Shown in pieces: positions 34,681-46,444 of a DNA stretch of 64,000 nt. The DNA is taken from the NCBI GenBank assembly GCA_034440575.1, contig JAOTOL010001559.1:1216001-1280000 (forward strand), in the 5' to 3' direction. Positions within the stretch are counted from its first letter, which is position 1. Each line of letters starts with the position of its first letter. Below the pieces are notes generated by a model. It was given only the letters and a program-made list of their open reading frames with translations, searched no databases and had not been told where the DNA came from. This DNA comes from Imbricaverruca yamaguchii. Lineage: Eukaryota; Arthropoda; Thecostraca; Neoverrucidae. The position numbers and the translations under genes were made by a program.

Positions 34681-36905
34681 CTAGGGTGTCCCAGAAAATT
34701 GAAGATGGTGATACACACTCCAGCACATGACGCCCTGGTTGCCTCTCGTCTGAAAGTAAATACTGTAAAATTTTATTTCATTTCGGCTATATCTACTGGT
34801 AGCACAATTAGTCTACTTCGTGTTACAAAAGGAGTGAAATCGACCACTTCAAGTAATGACGTTTCGATGTTTCTTCAAGTAATGATGCTTCCCGTGACCA
34901 TCAATTAATGATGTTTATTCTGTTCCTCAGACATCTGAAGTGCAATGCCACGTGCTCGGCGGTCAAAAGATTCGCTTTTTGATCCGGACTCTTCTGAGAC
35001 CTTTCCCGGGAACAGGCTGCCGTCTCGGAAGGAGGTGTTGGCCGTGTTCTTGTTCCACCATGTCGATAAGAAGGAGTTTGTCTCGGCAGCCTCTGGCTCC
35101 ACCACTACCAATATCCTCAACGTCTGAAAGAAGGCCAACCTCCCAACCTCTGACCCTTCTTACGTCGATAAGAAAGTAATTTTTCACGTCAGCTTTTCAG
35201 CGACTTCAAAACAATCAAGAAGCAGAAGAATCGCATGACAGAGACGGAGGTGGCAAAGCGAGGCATTTTCAAGGCATTTTGAAGACATCTTCGACGTGGC
35301 CCACGCGGATGCCCTGACTTCAGGAATGCCAAGGGAGGACAAGGAGTTCCTGAGGTCCCAACGCGAAGACAGGACGAGCTCTTCAATGGCTGAGGTCGAC
35401 GAAACTTCAGTGAAGAAGCAGGAGCGGGCCCGGCTGAAGAGGGAGCGAGAGGACGAACGACGAGAGAGGGAGGCCGCACTGTATCTTCCATGCTGGCGAA
35501 GGATGTCGCTCTCGAGACATCTTCGACGTCGTCATCGTCGACCGAATATGATGATCATGATATGTTCCTGGGTCCAGCGCCTGCAAAATCTCGTTGTCGT
35601 TGCCGTGCAGCGGACAAGTTAACAAGGAGATGACCATTAAATCGGAACAACCTGTCGGTTCGGGCTTCCACCTCGTCATTCGCAGCGGCTGCCATCGCTC
35701 TTGGCCACAACATCAACGAGCTGACCCTGTCCCGCTCCTCTGTTCACCGCGCTCCAGTGAAGTACAGAGAGGAGATTGCGACTTCGCTGACCCAGGGCAC
35801 GGAAGTATCCTTGGTCCTCCACTAGGACGGGAAGCTCCTCCCTAACATTACGGACGGCAAATCCCTGGAGGAGAGGATCGCAGTCCTGGTCACTGGGGAG
35901 GACACGGAGGAACTCCTGGGCCTCCCCGTTTCGGCTGACGGAACAAGAAGAGCCGTGGCCGAGGCAGTCTTGAAGCTTGTCCGGGAGAGCGGCTTGGAAG
36001 CCAGCACCATCGGCATGAGGTTCGACACCACGGCATCCAATACTGGTCGCGTACAAGGGGCGTGTACGCGGATCGAGTGGAGCTTCACCGTCCCCTGCTC
36101 TGGAGGTTGTGCTGAAGGACGTCTTCGAATCCACAGTCCTTCTTCTGGCACGGACATTGCTCTCTTCAAGAGGCTGCAGACACGATGGCCATTCATCGAT
36201 CAGAGCAAGGCCAAGCCCTTGGACACCGACTCCTTGTCGGCCGAGCAGGACACCCGACGGCAGTCCATGCTCAACCTCCTGCACCAGCTCTCGGAGGCTG
36301 GATCTCATCCGCGCGAAAACTACCAAGAGCTGATCCAGCTCTGTCTCGCGTTCCTGGGCGGTGACATGCCAAAGTCCTTCAGAGTTCCTGGCGCTTACCA
36401 CATGGCCCGCTGGATGGCGAAGGGGATTTACGCCATCAAGATCATGCTCTTCTCCGACCAGCTCGAACTGACCCATCGGGAAGAGGAGGAAATCATGCAA
36501 GTGTCGCTGTTCGTCGCTATGGTGTACATGCAGTACTGGAACGAAGCGACCATTGCCGCCCACGCCCCGAAGAACTATAAGGACTTCATCCAAGACATCG
36601 CGGACTACGGGGATCGGAGCGTGGCCGCTGTCACCGACCGTCCCATGCGATGATGTTCTGTGTTGTTGCTATTTTGTCTCTGACCCTCAAGTCTTAGACT
36701 AAATTACTTTCCTGCTTTCCCTCTATTTCTCTCTTTCGTGATGTTTTCTCTAGATAAGCAATCATTTTGTGCTACCAGAAAATATGGACCGATTTTGATG
36801 AAGCTTTTTCTGAATCATTTCTATACATGTACGAGCAAGGGCGAAGTGTGCTGGTATCGATACCGCCTAGTTAGATTTTCACTATGTAGACTTGGGACAC
36901 CCTAG
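34681..36905 (+). mobile_element. DNA transposon with CTAGGGTGTCCCA termini and 6-bp target duplication
   Basis: The left end CTAGGGTGTCCCA at 34681 is matched by the inverted right end TGGGACACCCTAG ending at 36905. The flanks are CCTGCA on the left (34675-34680) and CCTGCA on the right (36906-36911), a perfect 6-bp target-site duplication. The element is 2225 bp long and its interior is filled by a broken transposase gene on the same strand. Termini, duplication and content agree, so the boundaries are well supported. The superfamily is not obvious: the 6-bp duplication does not fit hAT (8 bp), piggyBac (4 bp) or Tc1/mariner (TA). Confidence 0.9.
34945..36653 (+). pseudogene. Broken transposase gene of the 34.7-kb DNA transposon
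   Basis: Pieces in two frames form one protein. The N-terminal piece has LPSRKEVLAVFL (~34945-35127). An FDVAHADAL block (~35284-35320) is followed by EDKEFLRSQRED and a basic KKQERARLKRERE stretch. Next come ALGHNINELTLSRSS (~35695) and VLH-stop-DGKLLP, where TAG at 35823-35825 replaces a codon just before a probable catalytic Asp. MRFDTTASNTGRVQGACTRIE (~36015-36080) probably carries the second acidic residue. The C-terminal part has ALFKRLQTRW, ENYQELIQLCLAFLGG, FRVPGAYHMARWMAKGIYAI and a final TIAAHAPKNYKDFI. There are frameshifts near 35460-35700 and 36090-36150. I recall such FDTTxxNTG proteins as an expanded, uncharacterised arthropod and marine-invertebrate family. The assignment as transposase rests on the terminal repeats around it. 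Confidence 0.8.
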
Positions 36906-37019
36906 CCTGCATCGCGTACACCTACCAGCATAAGCATCACACCATCCACCACTAATTTTCACTGAAAAACAAGACTCACCAACCTAAAGCATCTGCCCAC
37001 ACTATGTGTAAATAAATTC

Positions 37020-37975
37020 AGTGAGGGACTTCCTACAACATCAGTAGGCAGTATGTTTCTTCCATTGATCGACCACCCTATGACTCATAACCTGTCGTAG
37101 CTGAGCCGTCATGTATTTTGATTTCTTTAACCTGCATGGATGACCCTTATATGATATTCGAGACACATGGGCATCATTCTGATTGACGTTGTCTAACCCT
37201 TTGAAAATTTGATCCGTTTCAATCATATCACCGCTCTTATACTTGCGTGTGCACTTGCGCTCTTATACTGGCGTGCGTTGCGTTTTAAGTCATCTAGTCT
37301 ACTGAATAGTCCAGTGGCTTTGCGCTGCACTCTTTCTAGCATATTCCCGTCTCTTTCTAAGTGCCTCAGGCTCCACGCATGTACATGATATTCCAAGTGG
37401 GGTAGCACATATGCTAAGTTCAGTGCTTTTATGACATCCTTTCGCTCATATTCCTATTAATAATAGGAGCATGGTTTTCATGCTTCTATTTTCATACTAT
37501 TCTCCAGCCTTATTAATAATTTCCCAGCACTCTGATTATCCTGTTACTAGCGAAGGTAGATAGGCTTTCTGCTTTGAGGTCATTTGAAACTAACACACCT
37601 AAATTTCTTTCCTCTTCAGTTACATCCAGTTCCCTCCCTCCCATTGCATATCTGAAAGTTTCACCTCCAGACTTCAGATGCATAACCTTCCACTTTGCAT
37701 AGTTGAAAGACACCTGTGTCTGTCAACTATCAACTATCGATCAACTATCAACTATCAACTATCAATGTCAGGTCTGACATTGATCAGCCAACTGTTTAGA
37801 TCATCCAAGTCTGGATGAATATTACCAGAATGATCACTCCTGGCCACTCTTACCAGCCTGATACCGTCAGCAAATCTTAGCACCCTAATATTAAGCCCTA
37901 CATTAATATTACTCACACAGATGACAAAGAGAAGTGTCCCTGGAACAGAGTCCTGTGTCACTTCACTCCGAACAT
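37020..37975 (-). pseudogene. LINE reverse-transcriptase C-terminal remnant
   Basis: Minus-strand fragments in shifted frames keep the order of a CR1/L2-like ORF2. An eroded SVPGTLLF and RFADG, in place of the FADD catalytic site, lie at 37755-37961. EEERNLGVLVSNDLK lies at ~37513-37713. PHLEYHVHAWS and LERVQRKAT lie at ~37223-37408, and VVDQWKKH at the 3' end. It resembles the layout of the LINE at 2935-5370 but is much more diverged. The catalytic aspartate pair is lost, so it is dead. Confidence 0.8.
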
Positions 37976-38196
37976 CATTCCATTCAGATTTACATCCTTT
38001 TAAAACAACACTTCGTTTCCGTTCCCTTCTTCAATTCAACCTGCACTGGTGACCTACACTGGTATAATTCAGCCAAATCCATGGTATAATAATCCACCCA
38101 TGGCTTATTATACCCTTCACACTAGTGGCATAGCATGCATCAAGTTGCTTTGCAATGCAAATGTTTATTTAATTATGACAGACGTATTGTGAATTA

Positions 38197-38365
38197 TACG
38201 TATTGTGAATTAGACGTATTGTGAATTAGACATATTGTGAATTAGACGTATTGTGAATTAGACGTATTGTGAATTAGACGTATTGTGAATTAGACGTATT
38301 GTGAATTAAACGTATTGTGAATTAGACGTATTGTGAATTAGACGTATTGTGAATGACAGACGTAT
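38197..38365. repeat. 16-bp tandem repeat, ~10 copies
   Basis: The unit is GACGTATTGTGAATTA, with single-base variants. It is AT-rich, unlike the GC-rich minisatellites at 14-29 kb. Confidence 0.95.
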
Positions 38366-38510
38366 TGTGAATTGCACGGCCTGCACAAGTACACTAGCAT
38401 AGCTAATTAATTATATCTGAAGCTATACCACATAAATGATCGTGGCACTCATTCATCTAAAGAACAAATGATTGCCAGGTGGATTGACCAGCACCCACAA
38501 AATGCTGGTA

Positions 38511-38670
38511 GGGGACAAGTGGCCTCGGGGTAAGTTGCTCGTTTCACAATCGAAAGGTTGTGGGTTCAAGTCTCACCTGTCTCTACTCTTTGCCCGCGAC
38601 CAATCGGCGTGAGAGATTGGCGACGCTACATTACTTAACGGTCGATGTGTCGTAAATCAATAACCAACCA
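38511..38670 (+). mobile_element. tRNA-derived SINE, copy 2
   Basis: A-box-like TGGCCTCGGGGTAAG is followed by the B box GGTTCAAGTCTC, a ~70-bp body and a TAACCAACCA tail. A perfect 14-bp target-site duplication, ACAAAATGCTGGTA, flanks it at 38497-38510 and 38671-38684, which fixes both ends. It matches the minus-strand copy at 31097-31264 along its whole length. The perfect duplication suggests recent insertion. Confidence 0.93.
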
Positions 38671-38684
38671 ACAAAATGCTGGTA

Positions 38685-39340
38685 AGGTCACAAGTCAAAA
38701 GACTAGGGTGCTCCTTGCAACGATGAATGCACCAGTGCAGAACAAGCTTCCAATTGATTGATCAGTTCAGCCTTTAAGATTAACATGCCGGACGCGTGTT
38801 AAGTAACCACTGAGTGATTCATTGACAAGGTACAAGCCACACATTCGTTTTCGACTTGCTTCGAGAATAGCGTGATGAACTTTCCAGCCCACCACCTTTC
38901 ATTCCGCTTGAAAGTGAGGCCGGAGGGACTGCCAGTGCAAACCAAAATGGTAAGCAGTGGTGTGGTTTTATGTAATTTATGAGGTTGCAAGTTCCCTCTC
39001 AATGCTCGCTTTGTCCCTCTCCAAATCATTTCAACCTTTAGGATGGGACCCTATGGAGTGTGCCCCCACCCCAATCAGCTTGTATTTCCTGCCTCTTGCC
39101 TTCATGTATTTTTCCTATCCAATAATTTATAGAAATCAACACCCGTTGTGGTATCACGTTTTGAAATACAAGTGATGAGTGCTGGTGGAGCAAGATACAA
39201 ACTATATTCAGCATTATGGAGCAACTGATGCAGAATTATCAAGATTCCCCACCATCTGAAAATGGCACCAGTAAGAAATCAATGTACGACCTTCCTACAT
39301 GAAGCTCAAATATGGGCTATCATCTTGTGATATGCACATT
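38685..39340. other. No gene recognised
   Basis: This spacer lies between the SINE and the long-TIR transposon. A 72-codon frame at 38957-39175 has hydrophobic stretches but nothing identifiable. Confidence 0.45.
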
Positions 39341-39638
39341 AGGGTGTGTCACGAAGGACCTTTTTTTGGAAATTGCACTTTGCTTAGTGAAATTATCGTG
39401 CAGATCACCTAAAAAAAACCTGTGGTCGAAACCAAATCGAAATGAAACAATAAACAAAATATGCGACACACCGATAAAGAAACAAATTTGCCGGGCGCCC
39501 GGCGTTGAAGTCTCCAGTGATGGCGCTCCGTTGCGATTGGCATCTAACACCACGCGTCCGGCCACCGTCCGAGCGCCGCCGCGGCGCTGTGACGAAAAAG
39601 GCGTCAGTCGGTGCTGTGGATTATGAATGGATTCTGGT
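39341..39638 (+). repeat. Left terminal inverted repeat of the 39.3-kb transposon
   Basis: It pairs with 42698-42997. It includes a GCGCCGCCGCGGCGCTGTGA block and GCCGGGCGCCCGGC, itself a palindrome, so each arm can also fold internally. Confidence 0.92.
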
Positions 39639-40194
39639 AATTCAAAAACAGATCAGGGGAGCCGGGATATATATGATTGTAAAGATTAAACTTCACTGAA
39701 GGACTGATCGCTCCACTTTCCTTTGTCTGTGCTCCACCTTTCACAGTGCTATGAATCATTCGAATAAATTGCGTACGCACTAACGACACAAAATAGCTTC
39801 GCATGCCATACATCCCTGTTTTATTAGTCAATCCAAGTATCCTATTCCTTTTCGTTACTCAAGTTTCAAAGGAAACTGAGATTATCAGCAGTATGGACAA
39901 CCTATTAACGAGGGCGACACGAGCCGGCGGCGATCGTCGCATGGCGCGGGGGAGGGGCTGGGATGGGGCGGGAGACGGCCGGCGCACGGTGAGGGTAGAG
40001 ACAACAAAGAGCGAGGCAGGGCAGGGGAGGGGAGGGGGAGACAGGGGAGGGGAGGGCCGCCGAGACAAGGCAGTCGGCGGCGGAGACCCGGTGGGACGGC
40101 CCGAAAAAAAGTGGTTTGGTGTCTGCAAGTTGTGCCCACTGCCTGTGAAGTGTGATATTACCTGCGTCGGTGTGATCGGGGTAAGAGTTCGAAC

Positions 40195-42273
40195 ATGAAG
40201 ACCCGCGCTTCCACCAAAGGGCTTTTGGTTCCTTCTGAACTAAAAACAAACCGACTGCCCACGAGAATTGACGTTCTGAATTACTTGAGTAAAGTGAATA
40301 GAGACTCATGCGTTGCGAACAAAAGGTTGAAAGAGAGGCTAGCACCCCATATAAAGTTTGTCGCGGAAAGTGTGATGAAAATGTGGTGCTGCGAATGAAT
40401 ACCAATTGTTGGGAGGGCCCGAGTCGAACATATGGTTCGAGAATGCCGCGATCGCTACTTGCGATACATGAAAACTGCTGGAAAGAAGTCGGCATCACCA
40501 GGTGTACGTCCGTCCGGTGATGAGTGGTTTGGAAAGTTGTTTGATATAGCCCGCTGCAAATGTGCTGATATCGATAGCTGCAAATGTGCGATGGCCGACA
40601 AAGTGCCACGAATGGAGTTTCCCTTTGTCCAAGACCAGAGGGGACCTCGCCAAATGTAAATCGGCACCGCAGATATCCGTGAAACCACTCGTCGACGCGC
40701 CATGGACGAAAGGAGGCGTCTGACCGCCGAGAGAGTCACATCACCACAACCGGGACCTTCTGGAATGGCCCAGCTAGATTCTAATTCAGACCAAGATTCC
40801 GCCACAGATTCATCATCGCTCACATCTGTAGTCAATGAGCCAGAGTATATGGTGAACAGTAACACAGACGAACTGCTAAATACGGCTCTAGCAGCAGATC
40901 GGGACGGAGTGTCTAATCGTGCGTGTGCTGCGATCATAAACGGTTTCCAAGTGGGCATTGCTCGGATCACTTCTGACGATATGGACTGCATAGTGGATAG
41001 CAAAAAAGGATGGCAAGCAAGGGATCGGATTAGAAGAGAGGTAGTAGCCCAGAGCCATGAGGATCATGCAGTTCGTGTATCTGGTCTCTACTTCGACGGT
41101 AGAAAAGACGACACGCTTATGACAGCCAGTTCAAAGAAGACGGAAGAGCACATTGTGGTTGTATCCGAGCCAGACAGTGCATATATAGGACATTTTACCC
41201 CACAGACTGGGAAAGCGGAGGACATTTTTCAGTACCTGAACGCCGTGGCATATGAGTGTGGTGCGGATGTTTCTGTGCTTGGCTGTGACGGCACGAGAGT
41301 TAATACTGGCCAGAAAGGTAGTGTTATCCGTTTGTTTGAGCTGGGACAAAAACTGGTTGTGTCCACTGGTTTGTGTGCCAACTTCATGCAAATGAACTTA
41401 ATCTTCGTGCAGTATTTAGGCAGTTAGTCACAACAGGACCTAAGTCGTTTAGTGGGCTGATTGGCCGGGCTGCTGCAGGCGCAGTAGAAACCTTGCCAGT
41501 GGTCGATTTTGAGCCAATCGATGGCGGAAATGTTTCAGAAATGATGCAGATGATTCTCAGTGACCTAAGTTCAGATCAGGCTATTTTGTACAGTTCTCCG
41601 GCTCTACATATCAACCGAACAGCCATCAGACAGTCTGAGAATGCTAGCGGAGTTCATCGTGTGCCACTATACTCCCATGTGGTTCTGCATCAAGAAGAAC
41701 TGGAAATGTTCTGACGATCCTGGCAATGCGCTGCACAGCGTGCAACTTCTCAAAAGTTTGCGACCTGAGATAGCGGCCATGGTGCAGCCGGTAATACAGC
41801 GCAACAGCTACTGGTGTCACCCTGAGGCAGTACTGCTAGCAATGGCAGCGGGCCAAGATCAAGCCACACGGGAAAGGGCGGTCACTCAATTCCAGCAGTG
41901 TCGCAGAACTCAAGTCGATAGTGATACTGACGAAGTGCGGAAGTTCAAGCTTCCAAAAGTGAATATGGGGGCAAACAGCATCATGGAGCTGATTGATTGG
42001 TGTAATGAGGCGATAACCGAGCCGCCCTTGATGCAACAACTGTCCGATGATGACTTACTAGACATCATCGCGAGTCCTCTCGAAGTACCGCCATACCCCG
42101 TGCACAGTCAGACGGTGGAACGGATGGTGAAAGTGGTGACCGAGGCGTCTTTGAAGGTAATTGGTGAACAGGCCCACCACGGTTACATTGTGGGGAAGTT
42201 GAAACACAGGTCAGCAATGCCAGTGCTCAGCAGCAAAAAGGATTTCATGTCGGGTTTTCTGTCGAGCATGTAG
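40195..42273 (+). pseudogene. Broken cc8L18.2-like putative transposase
   Basis: The main frame begins near 40195 with an LPT block (NRLPTRIDVLNYL). It crosses a TGA at 40396-40398, then reads MVRECRDRYLRYMKTAGKK and a cysteine cluster LFDIARCKCADIDSCKC (~40540-40590). A second stop, TAA, lies at 40657-40659. GLYFDGRKDDTL (~41086) and GCDGTRVNTGQKGSVIRLFE (~41280-41340) are the likely catalytic blocks. The frame shifts at ~41370, giving LHANELNLRAVFRQL and TGPKSFSGLIGRA. It returns to the first frame at ~41641 with YTPMWFCIKKNWKC, VIQRNSYWCHPE, KFKLPKVN, LIDWCNEAITEPPL, HSQTVERMVKVVTEAS and MPVLSSKKDF. A segment normally present before YTPMWF seems deleted. The order matches, from memory, the arthropod family named after Cotesia bracovirus gene cc8L18.2. 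Function is inferred from the flanking inverted repeats. Confidence 0.8.
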
Positions 42274-42697
42274 ACAAGTAGTACAGTTATAAAATGATTC
42301 AACACGTAGTACAGTTCGTACAAAAAATGTGGCCGCTCGTACAAAAGGTGACGTCGCTGTATGCCCGTATCCTTCGGTTGTAGTGGAACGGAGCATGATG
42401 CCGATTTCGCCTGGTCTATTTGTCATAACAATAAGATATCTTGTGTCTCAGAATGATTTAATTGGTCTTCGATGTAAACAGACCAGGAATTTTGAAGATG
42501 TTCAAGCTTTCAAAAGTGAAAATAGTAGCATTATACGCCGATAGATCTACTGATTGAAAATGGAACGAACAAGTGACGTAAAGTGAACTTTTCTTTCATG
42601 CGTCAGATATCCAGGCAACTTATTAAGCGACTGGTGCTTATCAAAAGCCTTTTACCCCACTAAACACTTTCATTGCGTTTTATTAATGAGCTTCATC

Positions 42698-42997
42698 ACC
42701 AGAATCCATTCATCAGTCATCCACAGCACCGACTGCCGCCTTTTTCGTCACAGCGCCGCGGCGGCGCTCCGACGGTGGCCGGACGCGTGGTGTTAGATGC
42801 CAATCGCAACGGAGCGCCATCATTGGAGACTTCAACGCCAGGCGCCCGGCAAATTTGTTTCTTTATCGGCCTGTCGCATATTTTGTTTATTGTTTGATTT
42901 TGATTTGGTTTCGACCACAGGTTTTTTTAGGTGATCTGCACGATAATTTCACAAAGCAAAGTGCAATTTCAAAAAAAGATCCTTCGTGACACACCCT
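42698..42997 (-). repeat. Right terminal inverted repeat of the 39.3-kb transposon
   Basis: It is the inverted counterpart of 39341-39638. Differences include small A-run length changes and a handful of substitutions, so the two arms have diverged little since insertion. Confidence 0.92.
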
Positions 42998-43774
42998 AAT
43001 GCCCATGCTTGATGAATTGATGCTGATGGGACTTGCTGAGAGTGATAATGAATATATGACTTGGTGAAGCAAGTGACAGGAGCAGGCACTGCCCAATATT
43101 TGATCAATGTATGCAATACCTGAGGTCTGTCTCGAAAAATAATTATAATTTTACAAAATTTCTTCATTTTTTTTGTCTCATAAAAAAACAACATAGAAAA
43201 GTTCAGGTCAGACTTGGCTAAGCCTTACCAGGGTGTTGGGCATATATAGAAGTACGATTTATTTCGATACAACGAAGTATGACTGTCGAATTAGTGTCTG
43301 ATACTTTTGCCTAAATGGCATTGCGACATTCAAGCCATGGTACACATACCTGCCGAATATATTGAAATATACCCAATCTCTACACATAGTATCCGTGATA
43401 CACTGAATTTCCCCCAGCCATCGTCACCCTCATTTACCAAGAAGCTCAAATCAACCAAACGCGGTGCACCCGATAACGGGTGCAATGCTGGTGACAAAAC
43501 TAACGAAGTGTCGTGTGTTGCTCGTTATTTTATGTTAAATATGTAAGCCAATAGGTTTACAATTTAATGCATACGTATATGCAAATATGCATGATTAAGA
43601 AGGTTAACCTTCGGGGAGTTTCAAGTTAATTGTTTAACATCTATTCAACGTTCTATAATACATTTTCAATTTCGCTTGTTTCGTGAACCTGCCGTCATTC
43701 TGCCTATAGCTTCAAAGCAATGTAATACTGTCGGCAATTACAGTTTCTAGGGAGCTGCGCCGTGGTCCATGTGA
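42998..43774. other. No gene recognised
   Basis: AT-rich spacer between two transposable elements, with no supported feature. Confidence 0.5.
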
Positions 43775-44770
43775 TTAACACGCGCCCTGGAGGGCCTATG
43801 AAAATTGTGCGTACTGGAGGTGGCGGATTCCGCCCACCCCTAAGATCTCTGCTCCTATTAAAACTAGACAAACGAAGTTTGCAGGGTGGATGGGTACTGT
43901 AGTGAACTCTATTGTGTGTAAACTTCATGACAGGACAATATCTTCAAGGTCAAGTGAGGTCAAAAATGTTGAAAATGTTCCAGTTTTGGGTGGCATGGCT
44001 TGTCATTGTTATGGATCGCTGTGATTGTGTTTCAATGCTCCAAAATGGGCACCAATTATGTTTTGGACATTACTAATAATTAAATGCAGATACTAGACCG
44101 GCATTTGATCTCAGGTCGCGTTTATAGCAGCAATTTATCAGGTCATTAGTTACTCCAGTTGCTGGAACCGGGCCACCAGACGGACTTCTCCGTTGGGCGG
44201 CTCGGCGCAATCAGCTTCGCAAAGAAAGGAGTGAAGTACATGAATAAAGTATGGAAACGCATAGGTACACAATGACAAACAGTAATGTTCGGGAGATGTT
44301 TAGGGAGTAACATGTAAAGTGACATGAATCGCATGACAGTCATTTATATTTATAACAACATTCCGGTTGACCAAGTTTGGTTCCATTAACCTGTCATGAA
44401 ATTGACCTGACTTGGCCTCGGTTACCTAATATGATTTTGAAACTATATAGTGTAATATACATCAAACACGTCGCTAGTGTTGCCAACAACACTTGCCTTT
44501 TGCTAATATATGGGAAGCGCATCAGCGCCGATTTTTGTGGTCTGGCGCTGCGAAATGTTTTTACTTTAACGGCCCCTAGCTCGAAAAATTTGAAAAATTA
44601 ACCCATAACTTTAGCGGCCGATTTACCTTGTCTTGCTTTAAACAAAACGCTGTTCATTTCTAAGCAGGTACACATACAATGGCGAATATCGGCCGGGAAA
44701 ATCTGGAGTTATGTACGAAAAACCGGAGGTGTGGGCGGATTTCGCTCCCCCCCTCCAGGACGCGTGTTAA
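43775..44770 (+). mobile_element. Family T1 element, copy C (complete)
   Basis: TTAA at 43775-43778 is followed by CACGCGCCCTGGAGG, and the right end CCTCCAGGACGCGTG is followed by TTAA at 44767-44770. The TGACCTTAGGTCA site near the left end of other copies is eroded here, but TTCAAGGTCAAGTGAGGTCA remains near 43940-43965. There is no transposase frame. Confidence 0.87.
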
Positions 44771-45929
44771 GGAAGCGTTGTTGCATGGGACATGGAAAAG
44801 TCTTGGGAGTGGTACGGGCGGTGGACTATTGAATTGTATCCTTTTTAGCTTGCTTGCAATTTCAACTAATTGCACGATTTCCACAAATTAATGATTGCAA
44901 GCAAATGGGAATATCAAGCGGCATTCAAAAACTGGGCGGTTCACCTACTTTGGGTTCAGTTTGTTCCCAAGTGTGGGATTGCGTGCAATGCAAGTAGGTA
45001 AGTGACTAGACCTGGCTATGGCCTCCACGATTGGGATGGGCACCAATGCTTTGAAGTGTCGGGTTCTTTGTTATATAGGTTAGTAGGAAACATCTAAGTC
45101 TGGCCGAATCAACTTGTCATATGATTTTTGCAAATTGTCTCCGTTGATTAAATTTGCTTTGTCATTTGGTACCACTTGGCTAAAACGTTGCAATATCAGT
45201 GCAAATATTCCAGGATAGTACACAGTTCATATTCTGTTTAAGTAGTAGGAAGCCTTATGAGAAGGGTAAGGTTATTTTTAAAATTCACATATGCATCAGA
45301 GGTAGACACAGGGGTTGGGACATTGAAGGCATATGCCCCAATGGGAAGGCAGCACCTTTGCAGGACGGGCCAAAGGCTCGAGTGCATAAATATGTCCCCC
45401 TTCCTCGTCCGGCCTGCTCAACAGACTTTTGTCAGCCATATTCGTAATTTTCTTGGGAAAAGGTGTACCTTTGAGGCGAAATGCTCGAGTACACACACCC
45501 ACCCCGACAAACTATTTTCCTCCCGAAGTCGACACTCCATGAACGTCCCCGATGAATTGCTGGATCCGCTCCTGATGTGCACATTTAATGTAGGCCAGCA
45601 ACTGAAATTTTCAATTGAAGTTCACATGTGGCATAATTGAGCCGGTGTTCTGACTGGGCTCTCGGTGTTCACATTTGTCACCTCTCGTGTCGCCTGTCAG
45701 CGCGCCGTCGATGACATGACAAATGCACGGCCGCCTGCACGCCAGCCAATGCGTGTCAAGGATGCCAGCCGAGTAAACAAGCTGTGAGTCTGCGGACCGA
45801 CTCAGACCCGTCCCGCACGAACGGGGCCCCACGATGACAGCTGTAGCGGTGGTACGCGTCTCATGCTCGGCAGCCACTTCCCACAGTCTCACCCAGCACT
45901 GTGGTCAATCGTGCATGTCACCTGCCACC
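44771..45929. other. No gene recognised
   Basis: Unique sequence. Open frames at 45199-45640 overlap in two frames but show no known domain. Confidence 0.45.
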
Positions 45930-46444
45930 CTGACACAGACGATGTGCATGTCACCTGACACACCGGTACAGACGACGTGCATGTCACCTGACACACCGGT
46001 ACAGACGACGTGCATGGCACCTGACACACCGGTACAGACGACGTGCATGTCACCTGACACACCGGTGCAGACGACGTGCATGTCACCTGACACACCGGTA
46101 CAGACGACGTGCATGGCACCTGACACACCGGTACAGACGACGTGCATGGCACCTGACACACCGGTACAGACGACGTGCATGTCACCTGACACACCGGTAC
46201 AGACGACGTACATGTCACCTGACACACCGTTGCAGACGACGTGCATGGAACCTCGCCAGCACCGGTACAGACGACGTGCATGTCACCTGACACACCGGTA
46301 CAGACGACGTGCATGTCACCTGACACACCGTTGCAGACGACGTGCATGTCACCTGACACACCGGTACAGACGACGTGCATGTCACCTGACACACCGGTAC
46401 AGACGACGTGCATGGCACCTGACACACCGGTGCAGACGACGTGC
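45930..46444. repeat. Minisatellite, 33-bp unit, ~16 copies
   Basis: The unit contains GACGACGTGCATGTCACCTG, then ACACACCGGTACA. Since 33 is a multiple of three, one frame gives an 11-residue repeat (TCMSPDTPVQT). One copy near 46245-46265 is irregular (GGAACCTCGCCAGCACCGG). Open frames on both strands are artefacts. Confidence 0.96.

Larger units (their letters stand above)
39341..42997 (+). mobile_element. DNA transposon with ~300-bp terminal inverted repeats and a broken cc8L18.2-like gene
   Basis: The left repeat (39341-39638) begins AGGGTGTGTCACGAAGGA. The right repeat (42698-42997) is its inverse and ends TCCTTCGTGACACACCCT. By eye they are roughly 95% identical over ~298 bp, with a few indels. 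The complementarity extends four more bases outward (CATT/AATG). The simplest reading is a TA target duplication next to GGGTGTG ends, but this is ambiguous. The 3657-bp element encloses one interrupted gene on the plus strand. A strong G-run tract (40023-40056) lies between the left repeat and the gene. Confidence 0.9.

Noticed and set aside
35676..36593. 305-codon minus-strand frame
   Set aside because: It is the antisense shadow of the 34.7-kb element's transposase. The recognisable motifs are on the plus strand.
39337..43001. 8-bp target duplication (hAT-like) for the long-TIR element
   Set aside because: The bases outside CATT/AATG (ATATGCA and CCCATGC) do not match. Only TA, or no duplication, is consistent.
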